In this document: positions 10,084-18,461 of the stretch, piece after piece | How the letters are laid out: every line of letters begins with the position of its first letter | Position numbering within the stretch: position 1 is the first letter of the stretch | Source: Candidatus Opimibacter skivensis | GTDB lineage: Bacteria > Bacteroidota > Bacteroidia > Chitinophagales > Saprospiraceae | Reading direction: 5' to 3' | Assembly (NCBI GenBank): GCA_016721905.1 | Contig: JADKHH010000029.1 | Span: 62,001-126,000 of the forward strand | DNA: 64,000 nucleotides | Notes under the pieces: generated by a model | What the model was told of the DNA's origin: nothing | The model's input: only the letters and a program-made list of their open reading frames with translations | Databases searched by the model: none | Translations under genes and position numbers: made by a program

Positions 10084-11883
10084 TCACATCTCACTCTTCA
10101 CCACCTTCATACTCGTCATCCTTCCATCAGCTTCCCGCACTGTGCAGATATACATACCTGCTGGTAGGTCATTGAGCTCCAGTGTAATTGGCAGAGGAAT
10201 TCTACCAGTATTAAGTACTTCTATGCCCTGGAGATCGGTGATAATCACTTCTCCGGTTGTAAATCCATCAGCGTGGTGTGTGATGCGCAGTTCATTGGTG
10301 AATGGATTAGGTGTGACAGAAAAAGGCACATATCTTGGATCCTTCACTGAAACACTTGGCATCAGTTCGATCCACTGGCAGGTACTGTCACGTTGATATT
10401 GGTTTTCGACGGTCTGGCAAACATGGTAAAGTCCATAATCTGGAAAGGTGTGTATTGGTGAAGGAATGGCTGACTCCTGACTATCATCAAAATCCCACTC
10501 CCATGTATCAGGCTCATAAAAGGATAGATCCGTAAATCGTATCGTTAGCGGATCATTTGGCTCATCTACTTCCCAGCGCCAGCGAGACGTAGCCAGGTTG
10601 TTGATATCGAGTGTATCGCATGGGCTACCATCGAGGGGACCGAGACGGTAGTTGGGGATATTTGGGGCGCTTCGGCCCTGTGGTACGGTCAGGTTGATTG
10701 CATGCTGACGGAGCTTACAAGCGGTGCCAGACTCATCCGGTCTGTCTATGACATGGAGATATTCATTACTGGCGGTAACGGGGACTACATACAATTTACC
10801 GTCAGGGGTCTGCATGATGGGGCCAAAAGTAGTGGGGAAATTAGAACCATGCACAAAGCCATCATATTCGCCTACTAGTACACGCGATGTGCCGACGTCA
10901 CTGGCCTCCATGTCAAACTGCCATAAATAGATATAATCCGAACACGTGTACAAATACCTTTCCGATGGAGAGAAACCAAAACCAGGCCAAAGTTGTGTAC
11001 CAATAGAAAAAGAGTCCTTAAATGCAAGTGTTCCAGAGCATCTGTCAATGTCAAAAAGAAAGACATGCTGATCGACATTACCCCAAATATCAAATCCAAT
11101 TGCTAAGTAATTGCCTTGAGGTGAAACTGTAGCCAGGCCAGCACCATTCGGTATGTTAATTCCTGGATCCAATATGCCCGCATTATGCAATCCTGATGAA
11201 TCAAGTAGCGTTAGTTGATAAGTTGCTGTATTTCGGACAAAACTATAAAGCCACCAATCACGTCCATTCGCATGTCGCACTGCTTTGATTGGATACTGGT
11301 ATTCTACATTTTCAGTACCCAAAGGAACATCTCTATAAATAAGTTCAAACGTACCATCTAGATGATGCTGTACTTTAGCATTCAGCCATTTAAATACTGT
11401 AAACGTACCTACTCTGTCGTCCCATTCTGCAAAGCAGTAAATTACATAATACTGAGTGACATCTCCGGGATCCGGTAGTATGATAGCCCCATTGGGAATC
11501 GGAAAGCCATATGCATAAAATTCATCCTCATTGTACCACCAGTTCCAAAAGCTGGGTTTTGTATTAGGCCAATCATCCGGCACATAAGAGATCGTGTCCT
11601 CAATCATCTGAAAATTCCGTCCCCGGATCACCATACCATTAGTCCAGATTAAGGGTATTCCTTCATCATCACATATTGTGCTGCCGGTTTCTTTTGTAAA
11701 TGAGTATTCATTTAACATTCTCCTTACTTCAAGATTGCCGGAGCGAAAATCCATCTGCAATACAGAGTATTCAGTATGTTGGCTCACAGAATACCCAATC
11801 ACCCATGAGTCACCTTCTTTTTGGCCTATTGCATGGCCAAAGGCCATGCAATAGATCCAAAGAAGCAAAATATGCTTTGTCAT
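10084..11883 (-). CDS. Secreted PKD-domain protein with T9SS sorting domain, 599 aa
   Basis: The N-terminal signal peptide (TKHILLLWIYCMAFGHAIG) is followed by about 400 residues with beta-propeller-like spacing, then a PKD domain (WEWDFDDSQ...PDYGLYHVCQTV). The C-terminus is a type A T9SS sorting domain, starting VTPNPFTNELRI and ending with a basic tail. It is likely exported through the T9SS and displayed or released at the cell surface. The ATG overlaps the stop of an upstream T9SS remnant in an ATGA arrangement, so it was the second gene of an operon before IS3 insertion upstream. Its own promoter may therefore be lost. Function is unknown. Confidence 0.85.
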   Translation of the reverse strand: MTKHILLLWIYCMAFGHAIGQKEGDSWVIGYSVSQHTEYSVLQMDFRSGNLEVRRMLNEYSFTKETGSTICDDEGIPLIWTNGMVIRGRNFQMIEDTISYVPDDWPNTKPSFWNWWYNEDEFYAYGFPIPNGAIILPDPGDVTQYYVIYCFAEWDDRVGTFTVFKWLNAKVQHHLDGTFELIYRDVPLGTENVEYQYPIKAVRHANGRDWWLYSFVRNTATYQLTLLDSSGLHNAGILDPGINIPNGAGLATVSPQGNYLAIGFDIWGNVDQHVFLFDIDRCSGTLAFKDSFSIGTQLWPGFGFSPSERYLYTCSDYIYLWQFDMEASDVGTSRVLVGEYDGFVHGSNFPTTFGPIMQTPDGKLYVVPVTASNEYLHVIDRPDESGTACKLRQHAINLTVPQGRSAPNIPNYRLGPLDGSPCDTLDINNLATSRWRWEVDEPNDPLTIRFTDLSFYEPDTWEWDFDDSQESAIPSPIHTFPDYGLYHVCQTVENQYQRDSTCQWIELMPSVSVKDPRYVPFSVTPNPFTNELRITHHADGFTTGEVIITDLQGIEVLNTGRIPLPITLELNDLPAGMYICTVREADGRMTSMKVVKSEM

Positions 11884-12018
11884 CTTGTAATAAAAATTTG
11901 TTCTAGTTCTATTTTCTTTCCTCCCTGAGTACGTACGGTGTACATGCCGGAAGGAATTTCACTGATACTAATCGAATATCGACCACTGAAGACTTTCCCA
12001 TTTTGTAGCCTTCCCTAT
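11880..12018 (-). pseudogene. T9SS C-terminal domain remnant next to IS3
   Basis: The minus strand encodes about 45 residues ending the way T9SS sorting domains do (ISEIPSGMYTVRTQGGKK, then a short tail and stop). The frame meets a stop just inside the left edge of the IS3 element. The remainder of the gene is not on the other side of the element, so this is a tail fragment. It overlaps the downstream gene start by ATGA. Confidence 0.6.
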
Positions 12019-12021
12019 AAA
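11987..12021. repeat. Left half of interleaved inverted repeats at the IS3 target
   Basis: Block X (GAAGACTTTCCCATTT) is followed by block Y (GTAGCCTTCCCTATAAAT, running into the insertion point). The complements of X and Y recur in the same order after the element at 13176-13209, so the pre-insertion site read X-Y-X'-Y'. Confidence 0.6.
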
Positions 12022-12070
12022 TCGGACAGTTTAAAAGTAGACAATTTGTCTAACTTTAAACTGTTCAATT

Positions 12071-12337
12071 ATGAAAAAATCAAGATTCACGGAGACCCAG
12101 ATTGTGGGTATTCTCAAGCAGTATGATGCCGGCAAATCGTCTGAAGCCATCTGCAGAGAGTGTAAGATCAGTAAGGCTACGTTCTACTCCTGGCGGAAGA
12201 AGTATGTTGGCATGGAAACCCATCAACTTAAGCGCCTGAAGGAATTGGAAGACGAAAATCGGCGTTTAAAGCGCATGTTTAGTGATTTGAGCCTGGATCA
12301 CCAGCTACTTAAAGAAGTGCTGGAAAAAAAGTTCTAG
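12071..12337 (+). CDS. IS3 OrfA, helix-turn-helix protein
   Basis: 88 residues: an N-terminal HTH_Tnp_1 domain (SRFTETQIVGIL...CRECKISKATFYSWRKKY) followed by a leucine-zipper-like coiled coil (LKELEDENRRLKRMFSDL). It binds the element ends and, fused to OrfB, forms the active transposase. The sequence ends at AAAAAAAG TTC TAG, where a programmed -1 shift can enter OrfB. Confidence 0.92.
   Translation: MKKSRFTETQIVGILKQYDAGKSSEAICRECKISKATFYSWRKKYVGMETHQLKRLKELEDENRRLKRMFSDLSLDHQLLKEVLEKKF
12324..12331 (+). promoter_or_regulatory. A7G slippery site for programmed -1 frameshift
   Basis: Seven A followed by G near the end of orfA. The -1 frame continues as KKVLAPSERKLRAEF directly into OrfB with no stop, the classic IS3 mechanism for making OrfAB. 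Confidence 0.75.
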
Positions 12338-12369
12338 CGCCCTCTGAACGTAAGCTTCGGGCGGAGTTT

Positions 12370-13164
12370 TTGGTAGAAGAGAAGCAAGTGAACGTAAAGA
12401 GGGCATGCCGGGTAGTTAATCTGTCGAGATCTCAATGGTACTATCAATCCAAGCGGGATGATACGGAGGTAGTAGATGCACTCGATCAGCTAGCAAATGA
12501 TTTTCCGACGAGAGGGTTTGACACTTATTATGGTCGCTTACGAGCTCAAGGAAAGAAATGGAACCGGAAAAGGGTGCTTCGCTTATACCGGAAGTTGAAT
12601 CTCAATATCAGGCGAAAAAGGAAGCGTAGGCTACCTGCAAGGATAAAACAACCATTGGTTCAGCCAGTCATGATCAATCGCACCTGGAGTATGGACTTTA
12701 TGCATGACAGCCTTGAGTATGGACGCAAGATTCGGGTGCTTAACATTATCGATGATTTCAGCCGGGAAGCATTAGCGGTAGAGGCAGACTACTCCCACAG
12801 CGGAGAAAGTGTAGTGGCTATACTAGAAGAATTAATTTGGAGCAGGGGAAAGCCCTTAGCCATTCGTACAGATAATGGACCAGAGTTCATTAGCAAATGT
12901 CTCTCCTCCTGGTCAAAGGAGCGTAATATTGAAATGAAGTATATTCAACCCGGCGAGCCTACCCAGAACGCTTATATTGAAAGGTTCAACAGGCTATTTA
13001 GGGAAGATGTATTGGATGCATACGTATTTGAAGACCTGAAGCAGGTAAAGGATCTTGCTGAGGAATGGAAGAATGATTACAACTTGAATCACCCTCATAG
13101 TTCATTAGGTGGTCTTTCTCCGAAGAATTACTTGAGGAAATTAAATGTGAATTTGTCTACTTAA
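12370..13164 (+). CDS. IS3 OrfB, DDE transposase catalytic subunit
   Basis: The DDE integrase fold (rve) shows the first D in SMDFMHDSL, the second in RTDNGPEFIS and the E in YIERFNRLFRED, with the HTH_21 region ahead of it. The conserved ending HPHSSLGGLSPKNY is typical of the family. The TTG at 12370 is only the first usable codon in frame. Translation more likely enters from OrfA by -1 frameshift at 12324-12331. No lesion is seen, so the element may still be active. Confidence 0.92.
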   Translation: MVEEKQVNVKRACRVVNLSRSQWYYQSKRDDTEVVDALDQLANDFPTRGFDTYYGRLRAQGKKWNRKRVLRLYRKLNLNIRRKRKRRLPARIKQPLVQPVMINRTWSMDFMHDSLEYGRKIRVLNIIDDFSREALAVEADYSHSGESVVAILEELIWSRGKPLAIRTDNGPEFISKCLSSWSKERNIEMKYIQPGEPTQNAYIERFNRLFREDVLDAYVFEDLKQVKDLAEEWKNDYNLNHPHSSLGGLSPKNYLRKLNVNLST

Positions 13165-13175
13165 ACTATGTCCGA

Positions 13176-13209
13176 AAATGGGAAAGTCTTCATTTATAGG
13201 GAAGGCTAC
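13176..13209. repeat. Right half of interleaved inverted repeats at the IS3 target
   Basis: The complements of X and Y from the left side appear here as AAATGGGAAAGTCTTC followed by ATTTATAGGGAAGGCTAC. Without the element the two 16-18 bp inverted repeats interleave, as in a pseudoknot. Confidence 0.6.
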
Positions 13210-13216
13210 AATCAAG

Positions 13217-13309
13217 TTTGACAGACAGGCTGAAAAGTCAAAAACCTTCAGGTGTCACGGATGCACAAATTGACGAAAATCTACAACACTTCATTGAGAA
13301 CTTTTAAAT
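13217..13309 (+). pseudogene. C-terminal tail of an unidentified protein (about 30 residues)
   Basis: In one frame the DNA reads SLTDRLKSQKPSGVTDAQ, then IDENLQHFIENF and stop, four bases before the lipoprotein ATG. It reads like a normal protein tail, but the frame is closed upstream by a stop in the inverted-repeat block. It could be the end of a polymorphic toxin whose immunity gene follows. That is inference from arrangement only. Confidence 0.3.
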
Positions 13310-13717
13310 ATGATTAATATGATTAAGTATTTATTATTTGTTCTTTTTATTCTAATTGTGTCATGTACTGAACAGGGTGATACAAAGAAATATTCTTTAA
13401 GCAATACCACAAACTATAATATAGAAGTAATACTCTATGATAGGTTTGGAAAGAATGATACAGCTTTAATAAACAATAATGATTTCAAAATTATGTATGA
13501 AGAAGGCCCGCCATACGATGATGGGCCGTTTGGTGTTTTTGATTCGTTGAAAATAAATTTTGAGGATTTAAAAATATTAACGTATATCCCTCTTGAATCC
13601 AAATCTGAATGCATAGATTCAATTAAAAATCCTTTTTGTCCATATTCAAATTATATTTGTTCAAATAATATTTGTACGTTTGAAATTGATAGTGTAGAAT
13701 ATCAAAAGGCTAAATAG
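13310..13717 (+). CDS. Orphan lipoprotein, about 135 aa
   Basis: The signal peptide MIKYLLFVLFILIVSC has a clear lipobox (LIVSC, start either 13310 or the in-frame ATG at 13319), so the mature protein is lipid-anchored. The rest is AT-rich in codon use, Asn/Asp-rich, and has four late cysteines (CIDS, CPYS, CSNN, CTFE) that could form disulphides. No family is recognised. It follows a protein-tail remnant by four bases and lies between an IS3 element and other remnants. An immunity-lipoprotein role is possible but unproven. Confidence 0.6.
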   Translation: MINMIKYLLFVLFILIVSCTEQGDTKKYSLSNTTNYNIEVILYDRFGKNDTALINNNDFKIMYEEGPPYDDGPFGVFDSLKINFEDLKILTYIPLESKSECIDSIKNPFCPYSNYICSNNICTFEIDSVEYQKAK

Positions 13718-14281
13718 AATAACTTTCGGTAACAATGGATAAGACCAAAGAGCAACAAATAACCACTTCATCGTTTGAGTAGATGTGTATTAATCTTCTT
13801 CAATAGATCTAGAGACAAGATTAAGCTACTGTTGTGTGGGATAAATATGGCTACGTGATGTATCAAAAAACATGAAACGTGGATGATTTGAAACATTGTC
13901 ATCAAGTCACGATATCAAGATGAAGATCACCGGGTGTTTATTTTATGGTAATGACAGATGGTCATTCTAATATTAGCTCTCAACAAGTTTTGTCCATTGA
14001 CATAGGTCAATTCCCCGCTCTCCCATCCCCATTGACATCCCCGATCTTTAGGGCGCTACTAATATCTATCCAATCGTAAATTTTAATTTCTATAGTGCAT
14101 TTCCAATCAACACAGATTATTAATTATCTAATGTTATTAGCGGCGCCCTTAATGCCAATAAATTCCACTTGCGTGTTGCTTTTATCAAGGTATTCAAAAT
14201 TGCGGAGTTCTTTAAAGAGATTTATTTTCCGACCGTTCATCACCTGGGGCATGGGGCCAAATCTCCAGCTTGTATTGCCCT
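13718..14281 (-). pseudogene. Intergenic region with FG-GAP-like gene remnants
   Basis: On the minus strand a frame ending at 14124 reads WRFGPMPQVMNGRKINLF and continues about 30 residues to a stop. The same phase resumes to 14007 with LKIGDVNGDGRAGN, a recognisable FG-GAP/VCBS calcium-loop repeat. The remnant is cut at 14281 by the truncated GH3 copy. The first 280 bases hold nothing I can identify. Confidence 0.4.
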
Positions 14282-14987
14282 TGAAAGCTACTTTGCGTCC
14301 CAAGACACTAACGACCGGCAGGAAGGGCTCCTGCTCTTTCCGGATACCGGCATCTACTATGAGTTTATCCCCGAAGGCCAGTGGCATGATCTCACACCGG
14401 AAGCTATCCCGCTCAAGGCCGTGGAGATCGGTAAGCCCTATGCCATGGTCATCACCACCAACGGCGGCCTGTGGCGCTATAAGATCGGTGACACGGTGAT
14501 GTTTACCTCCACGGATCCGTATCGCCTCTGCATCACCGGCCGCACCAAGCAATACATCAACACCTTTGGCGAAGAGGTGATGGTCGACAATACTGACCGC
14601 GCCATCGAACTCACCTCCCGGGCGCTCCGAGCCATGGTAAGCGACTACACTGTAGCTCCGGTCCATCTGACACTCAATGGCAGAAGTGGTCATCACTGGC
14701 TGATCGAATTTGACCAGGCCCCTGAGGACATCAAAGCCTTTGCCGACTTGCTGGATACCAACCTGCAGCTCCTCAACAGCGACTACGAAGCCAAGCGGTT
14801 CCAGAGCATGGCCCTCAACAGGCTTCAGCTCACTGTGCTACCCAAAGGCACGTTTAGAAAATGGATCCAGAAAAAAGGTAAATCCGGAAGCCAGGCCAAG
14901 GTACCCCGGCTCTCCAACGAACGGACCTACCTCGAAGAAGTCCTGGCGATCATCAGCCATCCCCTCACGCAGCAAAAGACGGTGTAG
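14282..14987 (+). pseudogene. 5'-truncated second copy of the GH3 gene
   Basis: From 14282 the sequence matches 8799-9500 at roughly 95 percent by eye, starting at SYFASQDTNDRQEG and running to the same stop. The N-terminal half with the SSGTT motif is absent. An in-frame ATG at 14169 gives a 272-residue frame whose first 37 residues come from unrelated remnant DNA. Most differences are silent third-position changes, so the copy diverged under constraint or recently. Without the adenylation P-loop it cannot be a working enzyme. Confidence 0.85.
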
Positions 14988-15002
14988 CTCACCGCATCTC
15001 TG

Positions 15003-15314
15003 ATGGAAGAAGAAAAATCCCCCAGCTTGTTTGAAAATCTCCTTCCCGAAAGCGAGTCCATCCTTGACGAACCGGCCTTACTGGAATTATTTACCACCCG
15101 TGTGGAGGAGTTGATGCGTGACGATCTTGATTTATTATTGAGTTCGCTCTATCGTCTTGATGTGGAAGAGTATAAAATACAAGACGCCTTGCGGTCTGCG
15201 GACTTGCCTCCGGCGCGGGGGATAGCCAAATTGATCATTGACCGGCAGAAGGAAAAGATCAGGACTAGGAAGGAGTATGGGACGGGGAAGAAGGGGGAGT
15301 GGGAAGGATTATAA
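15003..15314 (+). CDS. Second copy of the small GH3-linked protein
   Basis: 103 residues, almost identical to the product of 9516-9821 (for example MEEEKSPSLFENLLPESES). Differences are mostly conservative, and the frame is intact. Unlike the truncated GH3 copy ahead of it, this gene is complete and could still be made. Function is unknown. Confidence 0.65.
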   Translation: MEEEKSPSLFENLLPESESILDEPALLELFTTRVEELMRDDLDLLLSSLYRLDVEEYKIQDALRSADLPPARGIAKLIIDRQKEKIRTRKEYGTGKKGEWEGL

Positions 15315-15637
15315 ACGAAAAACGAAGAGTGAAAAACGAAAAATGAAAAGTGATGCTTCGCTCTGCTGATGCTCATCCCAGGTATAACCTTTCTTGCTCA
15401 ACTATAAAATTTACATAAGCCTAAGATTAATGGAAAACCCTTATGTTTTATAATTAATCACTTAATAAATAGATTTGAAGGAATACCATTTTCCAATCAT
15501 TGTCAATAAAAATGATGGCGATATGTTAATATTTTACTGTTTACACTATTACGTACAATAACCTTGTTATATTTCCACAACGTTTCCCCTCTTTATGATA
15601 TTGGAGTTCATTATTTCATCTATAAAACACCAATTTT
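15315..15637. other. AT-rich intergenic region
   Basis: Begins with GAAAAACGAAGAGTGA-type phrases and a partial copy of the phrase at 9834, then becomes AT-rich from about 15400. No gene or clear promoter is identified. Confidence 0.5.
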
Positions 15638-15775
15638 ATGAAACGTTTTTTAATCTCCTATTTCTTCGAAAGAAAAGCAATTTTCCTGATTGTTATTTCT
15701 TCTACTGTACCTCTCCGCTCTCAACTTGAATTTGAATGTTTAATGGAAAGTTCAAATCCACTTGCGGAGAGTTAA
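15638..15775 (+). CDS. Possible 45-residue secreted peptide or truncated protein
   Basis: The frame begins MKRFLISYFFERKAIFLIVISS, a plausible signal peptide, and ends LEFECLMESSNPLAES. It may be a small exported peptide or the surviving 5' end of a secreted protein. It precedes the lipoprotein gene by 57 bases on the same strand. Confidence 0.3.
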   Translation: MKRFLISYFFERKAIFLIVISSTVPLRSQLEFECLMESSNPLAES

Positions 15776-15832
15776 CATCATTGTAAATTCAAAATATTTA
15801 ACTTCATTAATTAATCAAAAAAATTCTAAACT

Positions 15833-17422
15833 ATGAAAACATGGAAGCAGTTCATTCTGTATGGAATGATGGTCACCGTATTCTTTACTTCTTGTGAAAA
15901 GGACCCTTATTTAAAGGACTCTTATTTAAATGAAGTGCTAATTACACCCCGTAATGACTATGACGTAGCTAATGGCATGCTCGTACTAGAGGATTATAGT
16001 GTTTTTGACGAGCTTATTACTTTGTTACGAGAAGCTGAGGATACTCAGGTGGAAAGAGATACCATTTATCAAAACCTTGGTATTAATACAAACTCAGGAA
16101 TAAATTATACGGATAATCCGGCATGTCTAAAATTTGAGGCAAATGCTGATTATATATCACTCCGTAATGTAGAGGAAGATGCTTTGTTCTATGAACTTGA
16201 TAGAGGGAATCAGGACATAAACTCTATTATTTCTGATCCTTATGGTAAAACGCTTCTAAATCAAGATCGTTCGATCCAAATTGAATCTCGAATATTTAAG
16301 ATTTTCGATTCCGGACTGATCGTAGTTGTAGCTAATGGAGATATATCAACATATAGCTCAATGAACAGTTCTAATGAGAATGAAATTTCTACTGGGTATA
16401 ATGTAAGAGTGTTAGGAGTTACCGGGGATAAGGTTGATCAATACTTTAACATAAGTGATGGTGGAAAAGTAATTAGTGGTAAATTAGTCAATGAAATCAG
16501 CATTGACCAGAGGTATGGTATGGATGATGAAGTTCAACTGGTGAACAATTCCTTTATAGAATATCAAGATGGATCCACGCCTACATTTAAATGGGTGTAT
16601 CCTGATGAAAGCTGGTATATCGGTGTGCAGCCGGATAGAACATTTCAGGCTGGGGATACTGTAGTTTTAGTAAGTGGAAATCCTTCCAATGGACAAGATA
16701 CAACTATAATATATCCTCGGTCATGCTATTTGGGTGATGATTTAGATATTACACAAATAGGACCTCGCACATATCGGTATTCTGCCTCGATAAATTGGGG
16801 TCCTCCGTCTCATTGGCAATATGAGTTGAGGTGGGTTTTTGGCGATGGAAATACAGCGCTCGGAGAAGGAGTACATGAGCATACATATGGTCCAGGAGTC
16901 GATTTATGTGATATAGAAGTCACTTTACAGGCTATAAGATTATCAAATGGTACTGTGGCATGTGAATTTACTGAAAAATTAAATTATATTCCCGAATGTG
17001 AGGATCGCGGAAGCGATAGCGATGAGCAAGTATTCCCGAATAATTGGAGAATTGATTGTAAGATATGGGTTGATGGTGGAGTAGGTGGATGGCTCACAGT
17101 GGGAAATGTTGGTTCAAGAACAAAATCAATGAAAAAGGGATTTGCTGGGATTTGGTCAGGTAGAAAGGCTGAACAGGTTTGGGTTAGTTTAGAGGGCGAT
17201 TATCTTGAGGAGACACCTTCTTTGTGTAGTCCAGACTGCTCAATAGTGGAAGTACCATTTCTCGAAGAGACTGAAACCAACAGTGGTAACGTTCAAAGAA
17301 ACCTTAGTAACTCCAATAAGGTATTTTATGAATCAAATGAGTTGTGGTCCACACACAAAATGAAAGTGGACGGACAAATACGTGTTTACACAAATAACGG
17401 AGGCTTATTATATTTGGATTAG
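15833..17422 (+). CDS. Large surface lipoprotein with PKD-like region, 529 aa
   Basis: The signal peptide ends in a lipobox (FFTSC, Cys at about 22) followed by EKDP, the usual start of a Bacteroidota lipoprotein. A PKD-like segment (LRWVFGDGNTA...HEHTYGPG) lies at about residues 340-370. The C-terminal third has paired cysteines and no T9SS domain, so it is lipid-anchored rather than sorted by T9SS. Function is unknown. It precedes an outer-membrane barrel gene by 63 bases on the same strand, so the two may form an operon. Codon use is AT-rich. Confidence 0.8.
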   Translation: MKTWKQFILYGMMVTVFFTSCEKDPYLKDSYLNEVLITPRNDYDVANGMLVLEDYSVFDELITLLREAEDTQVERDTIYQNLGINTNSGINYTDNPACLKFEANADYISLRNVEEDALFYELDRGNQDINSIISDPYGKTLLNQDRSIQIESRIFKIFDSGLIVVVANGDISTYSSMNSSNENEISTGYNVRVLGVTGDKVDQYFNISDGGKVISGKLVNEISIDQRYGMDDEVQLVNNSFIEYQDGSTPTFKWVYPDESWYIGVQPDRTFQAGDTVVLVSGNPSNGQDTTIIYPRSCYLGDDLDITQIGPRTYRYSASINWGPPSHWQYELRWVFGDGNTALGEGVHEHTYGPGVDLCDIEVTLQAIRLSNGTVACEFTEKLNYIPECEDRGSDSDEQVFPNNWRIDCKIWVDGGVGGWLTVGNVGSRTKSMKKGFAGIWSGRKAEQVWVSLEGDYLEETPSLCSPDCSIVEVPFLEETETNSGNVQRNLSNSNKVFYESNELWSTHKMKVDGQIRVYTNNGGLLYLD

Positions 17423-17485
17423 GTAGTAGATATTTCTTTTAGGGAGTCAGGATATTCCTGACTCCCAATATTTATAAGATACCAT

Positions 17486-18214
17486 ATGAAGTTTAAGATA
17501 GTTACGTGCCAAATAATTCTTTTGAATTTATTGCTAGTGCCTTGTTTTGGTCAGGTTTTAAGCTTGGGACTTGGGCAAATGTTTTACAATTCAAAAACAA
17601 TAGTTCCAGTTGTCAATCAGTATGAGAGTAGTAATAACAAGCCATATTATTCATTAGATCTTACAATTATTGAAAATAACAGAAGTTTGATCGGAGTTGA
17701 GCTAGCTTCCTATAAAGGGTGGGTTGATTTCAATGCATCAGCAGAAACGTGGGAGGGTTTTGGATCAAGCCGTACCACGCTATTCAGGTTCTCTCCATAT
17801 CTGGGATATATTATAAATCCGGATCGTAAATTCAGGTTCATTCCTTACTTCAAAGTTATCATTGAACAATCGTTTATAACCGGACTTAGCTCGGGCAAAA
17901 GCATTGTAACTGAAATTGACGAACCATTCGGATACAAAGGAACAATTTATATTGAACCCATTCAACGTATCCAGTTTGCGCCTGGAGTAGGTCTTATGCT
18001 CAGTTGGAATCCGATAGGTAGATTATACTTACTAGGTAACATCTATTACACATATGGGTATCGACCATTTCAGAAGTATTATTTTGAATATAGTTATCAA
18101 GGGGTAGAACAACCTACTGCAGAATGGCATGCCAATGGAACAGGTGTATTCGCCACTATTGGTCTTGGATGGAAACTTTGGAACACCGATAAAGGTTCAA
18201 AAGGACGCAGATAA
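17486..18214 (+). CDS. Outer-membrane beta-barrel protein, 242 aa
   Basis: The signal peptide ends at VPCFGQ. The mature part alternates aromatic and polar residues in strands typical of a small outer-membrane barrel (RFSPYLGYIINP, GVGLMLSWNP, LLGNIYYTYGY), ending GVFATIGLGWKLW. It probably sits in the outer membrane beside the lipoprotein encoded upstream. No specific family is identified. Transcription probably ends at the palindrome at 18256-18321. Confidence 0.75.
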   Translation: MKFKIVTCQIILLNLLLVPCFGQVLSLGLGQMFYNSKTIVPVVNQYESSNNKPYYSLDLTIIENNRSLIGVELASYKGWVDFNASAETWEGFGSSRTTLFRFSPYLGYIINPDRKFRFIPYFKVIIEQSFITGLSSGKSIVTEIDEPFGYKGTIYIEPIQRIQFAPGVGLMLSWNPIGRLYLLGNIYYTYGYRPFQKYYFEYSYQGVEQPTAEWHANGTGVFATIGLGWKLWNTDKGSKGRR

Positions 18215-18255
18215 GAAAGCATTCAATGGCCTACTTTGCTCCAATCTGACACACT

Positions 18256-18321
18256 TCAAAAATAAAAGGAAAAAGTACGGACAGGACGCGTCCTGTCCGT
18301 ACTTTTTCCTTTTATTTTTGA
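18256..18321. terminator. Perfect 66-bp palindrome, bidirectional terminator
   Basis: Both arms are 33 bases with no mismatch and no spacer, centred between 18288 and 18289 (GGACGCGTCC core, outer A/T-rich ends). It lies between convergent genes and gives a T-rich tail in both directions. Confidence 0.85.
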
Positions 18322-18461
18322 GGAGAGCAGGATTTCACTCTTCACTTTTTACTCTTCCTTCAGGGGCTGAACCCCCTTCCTACTATCACGCCCCTTCAGG
18401 GCTTCCATTTTTTGCTTCGCCTTAGCCTATTTCCATTTTTCACTTTTCTTTTTTTCGTTTT

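Larger units (their letters stand above)
12022..13175 (+). mobile_element. IS3-family element, IS407-type, apparently complete
   Basis: The ends read TCGGACA and TGTCCGA and continue into imperfect inverted repeats of about 22 bp (shared GTAGACAA core). A 3-bp AAA duplication flanks them at 12019-12021 and 13176-13178. OrfA and OrfB overlap through an A7G slip site. Length 1154 bp fits the IS407 group. Exact ends are uncertain by one or two bases. Confidence 0.85.

Noticed and set aside
14124..14696. 190-codon minus-strand frame across the truncated GH3 copy
   Set aside because: Fuses antisense GH3 to remnant DNA. Only its end (below 14281) is described, as a remnant.
18129..18425. 98-codon plus-strand frame over the palindrome
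   Set aside because: Overlaps the barrel gene in another frame and crosses the terminator palindrome.
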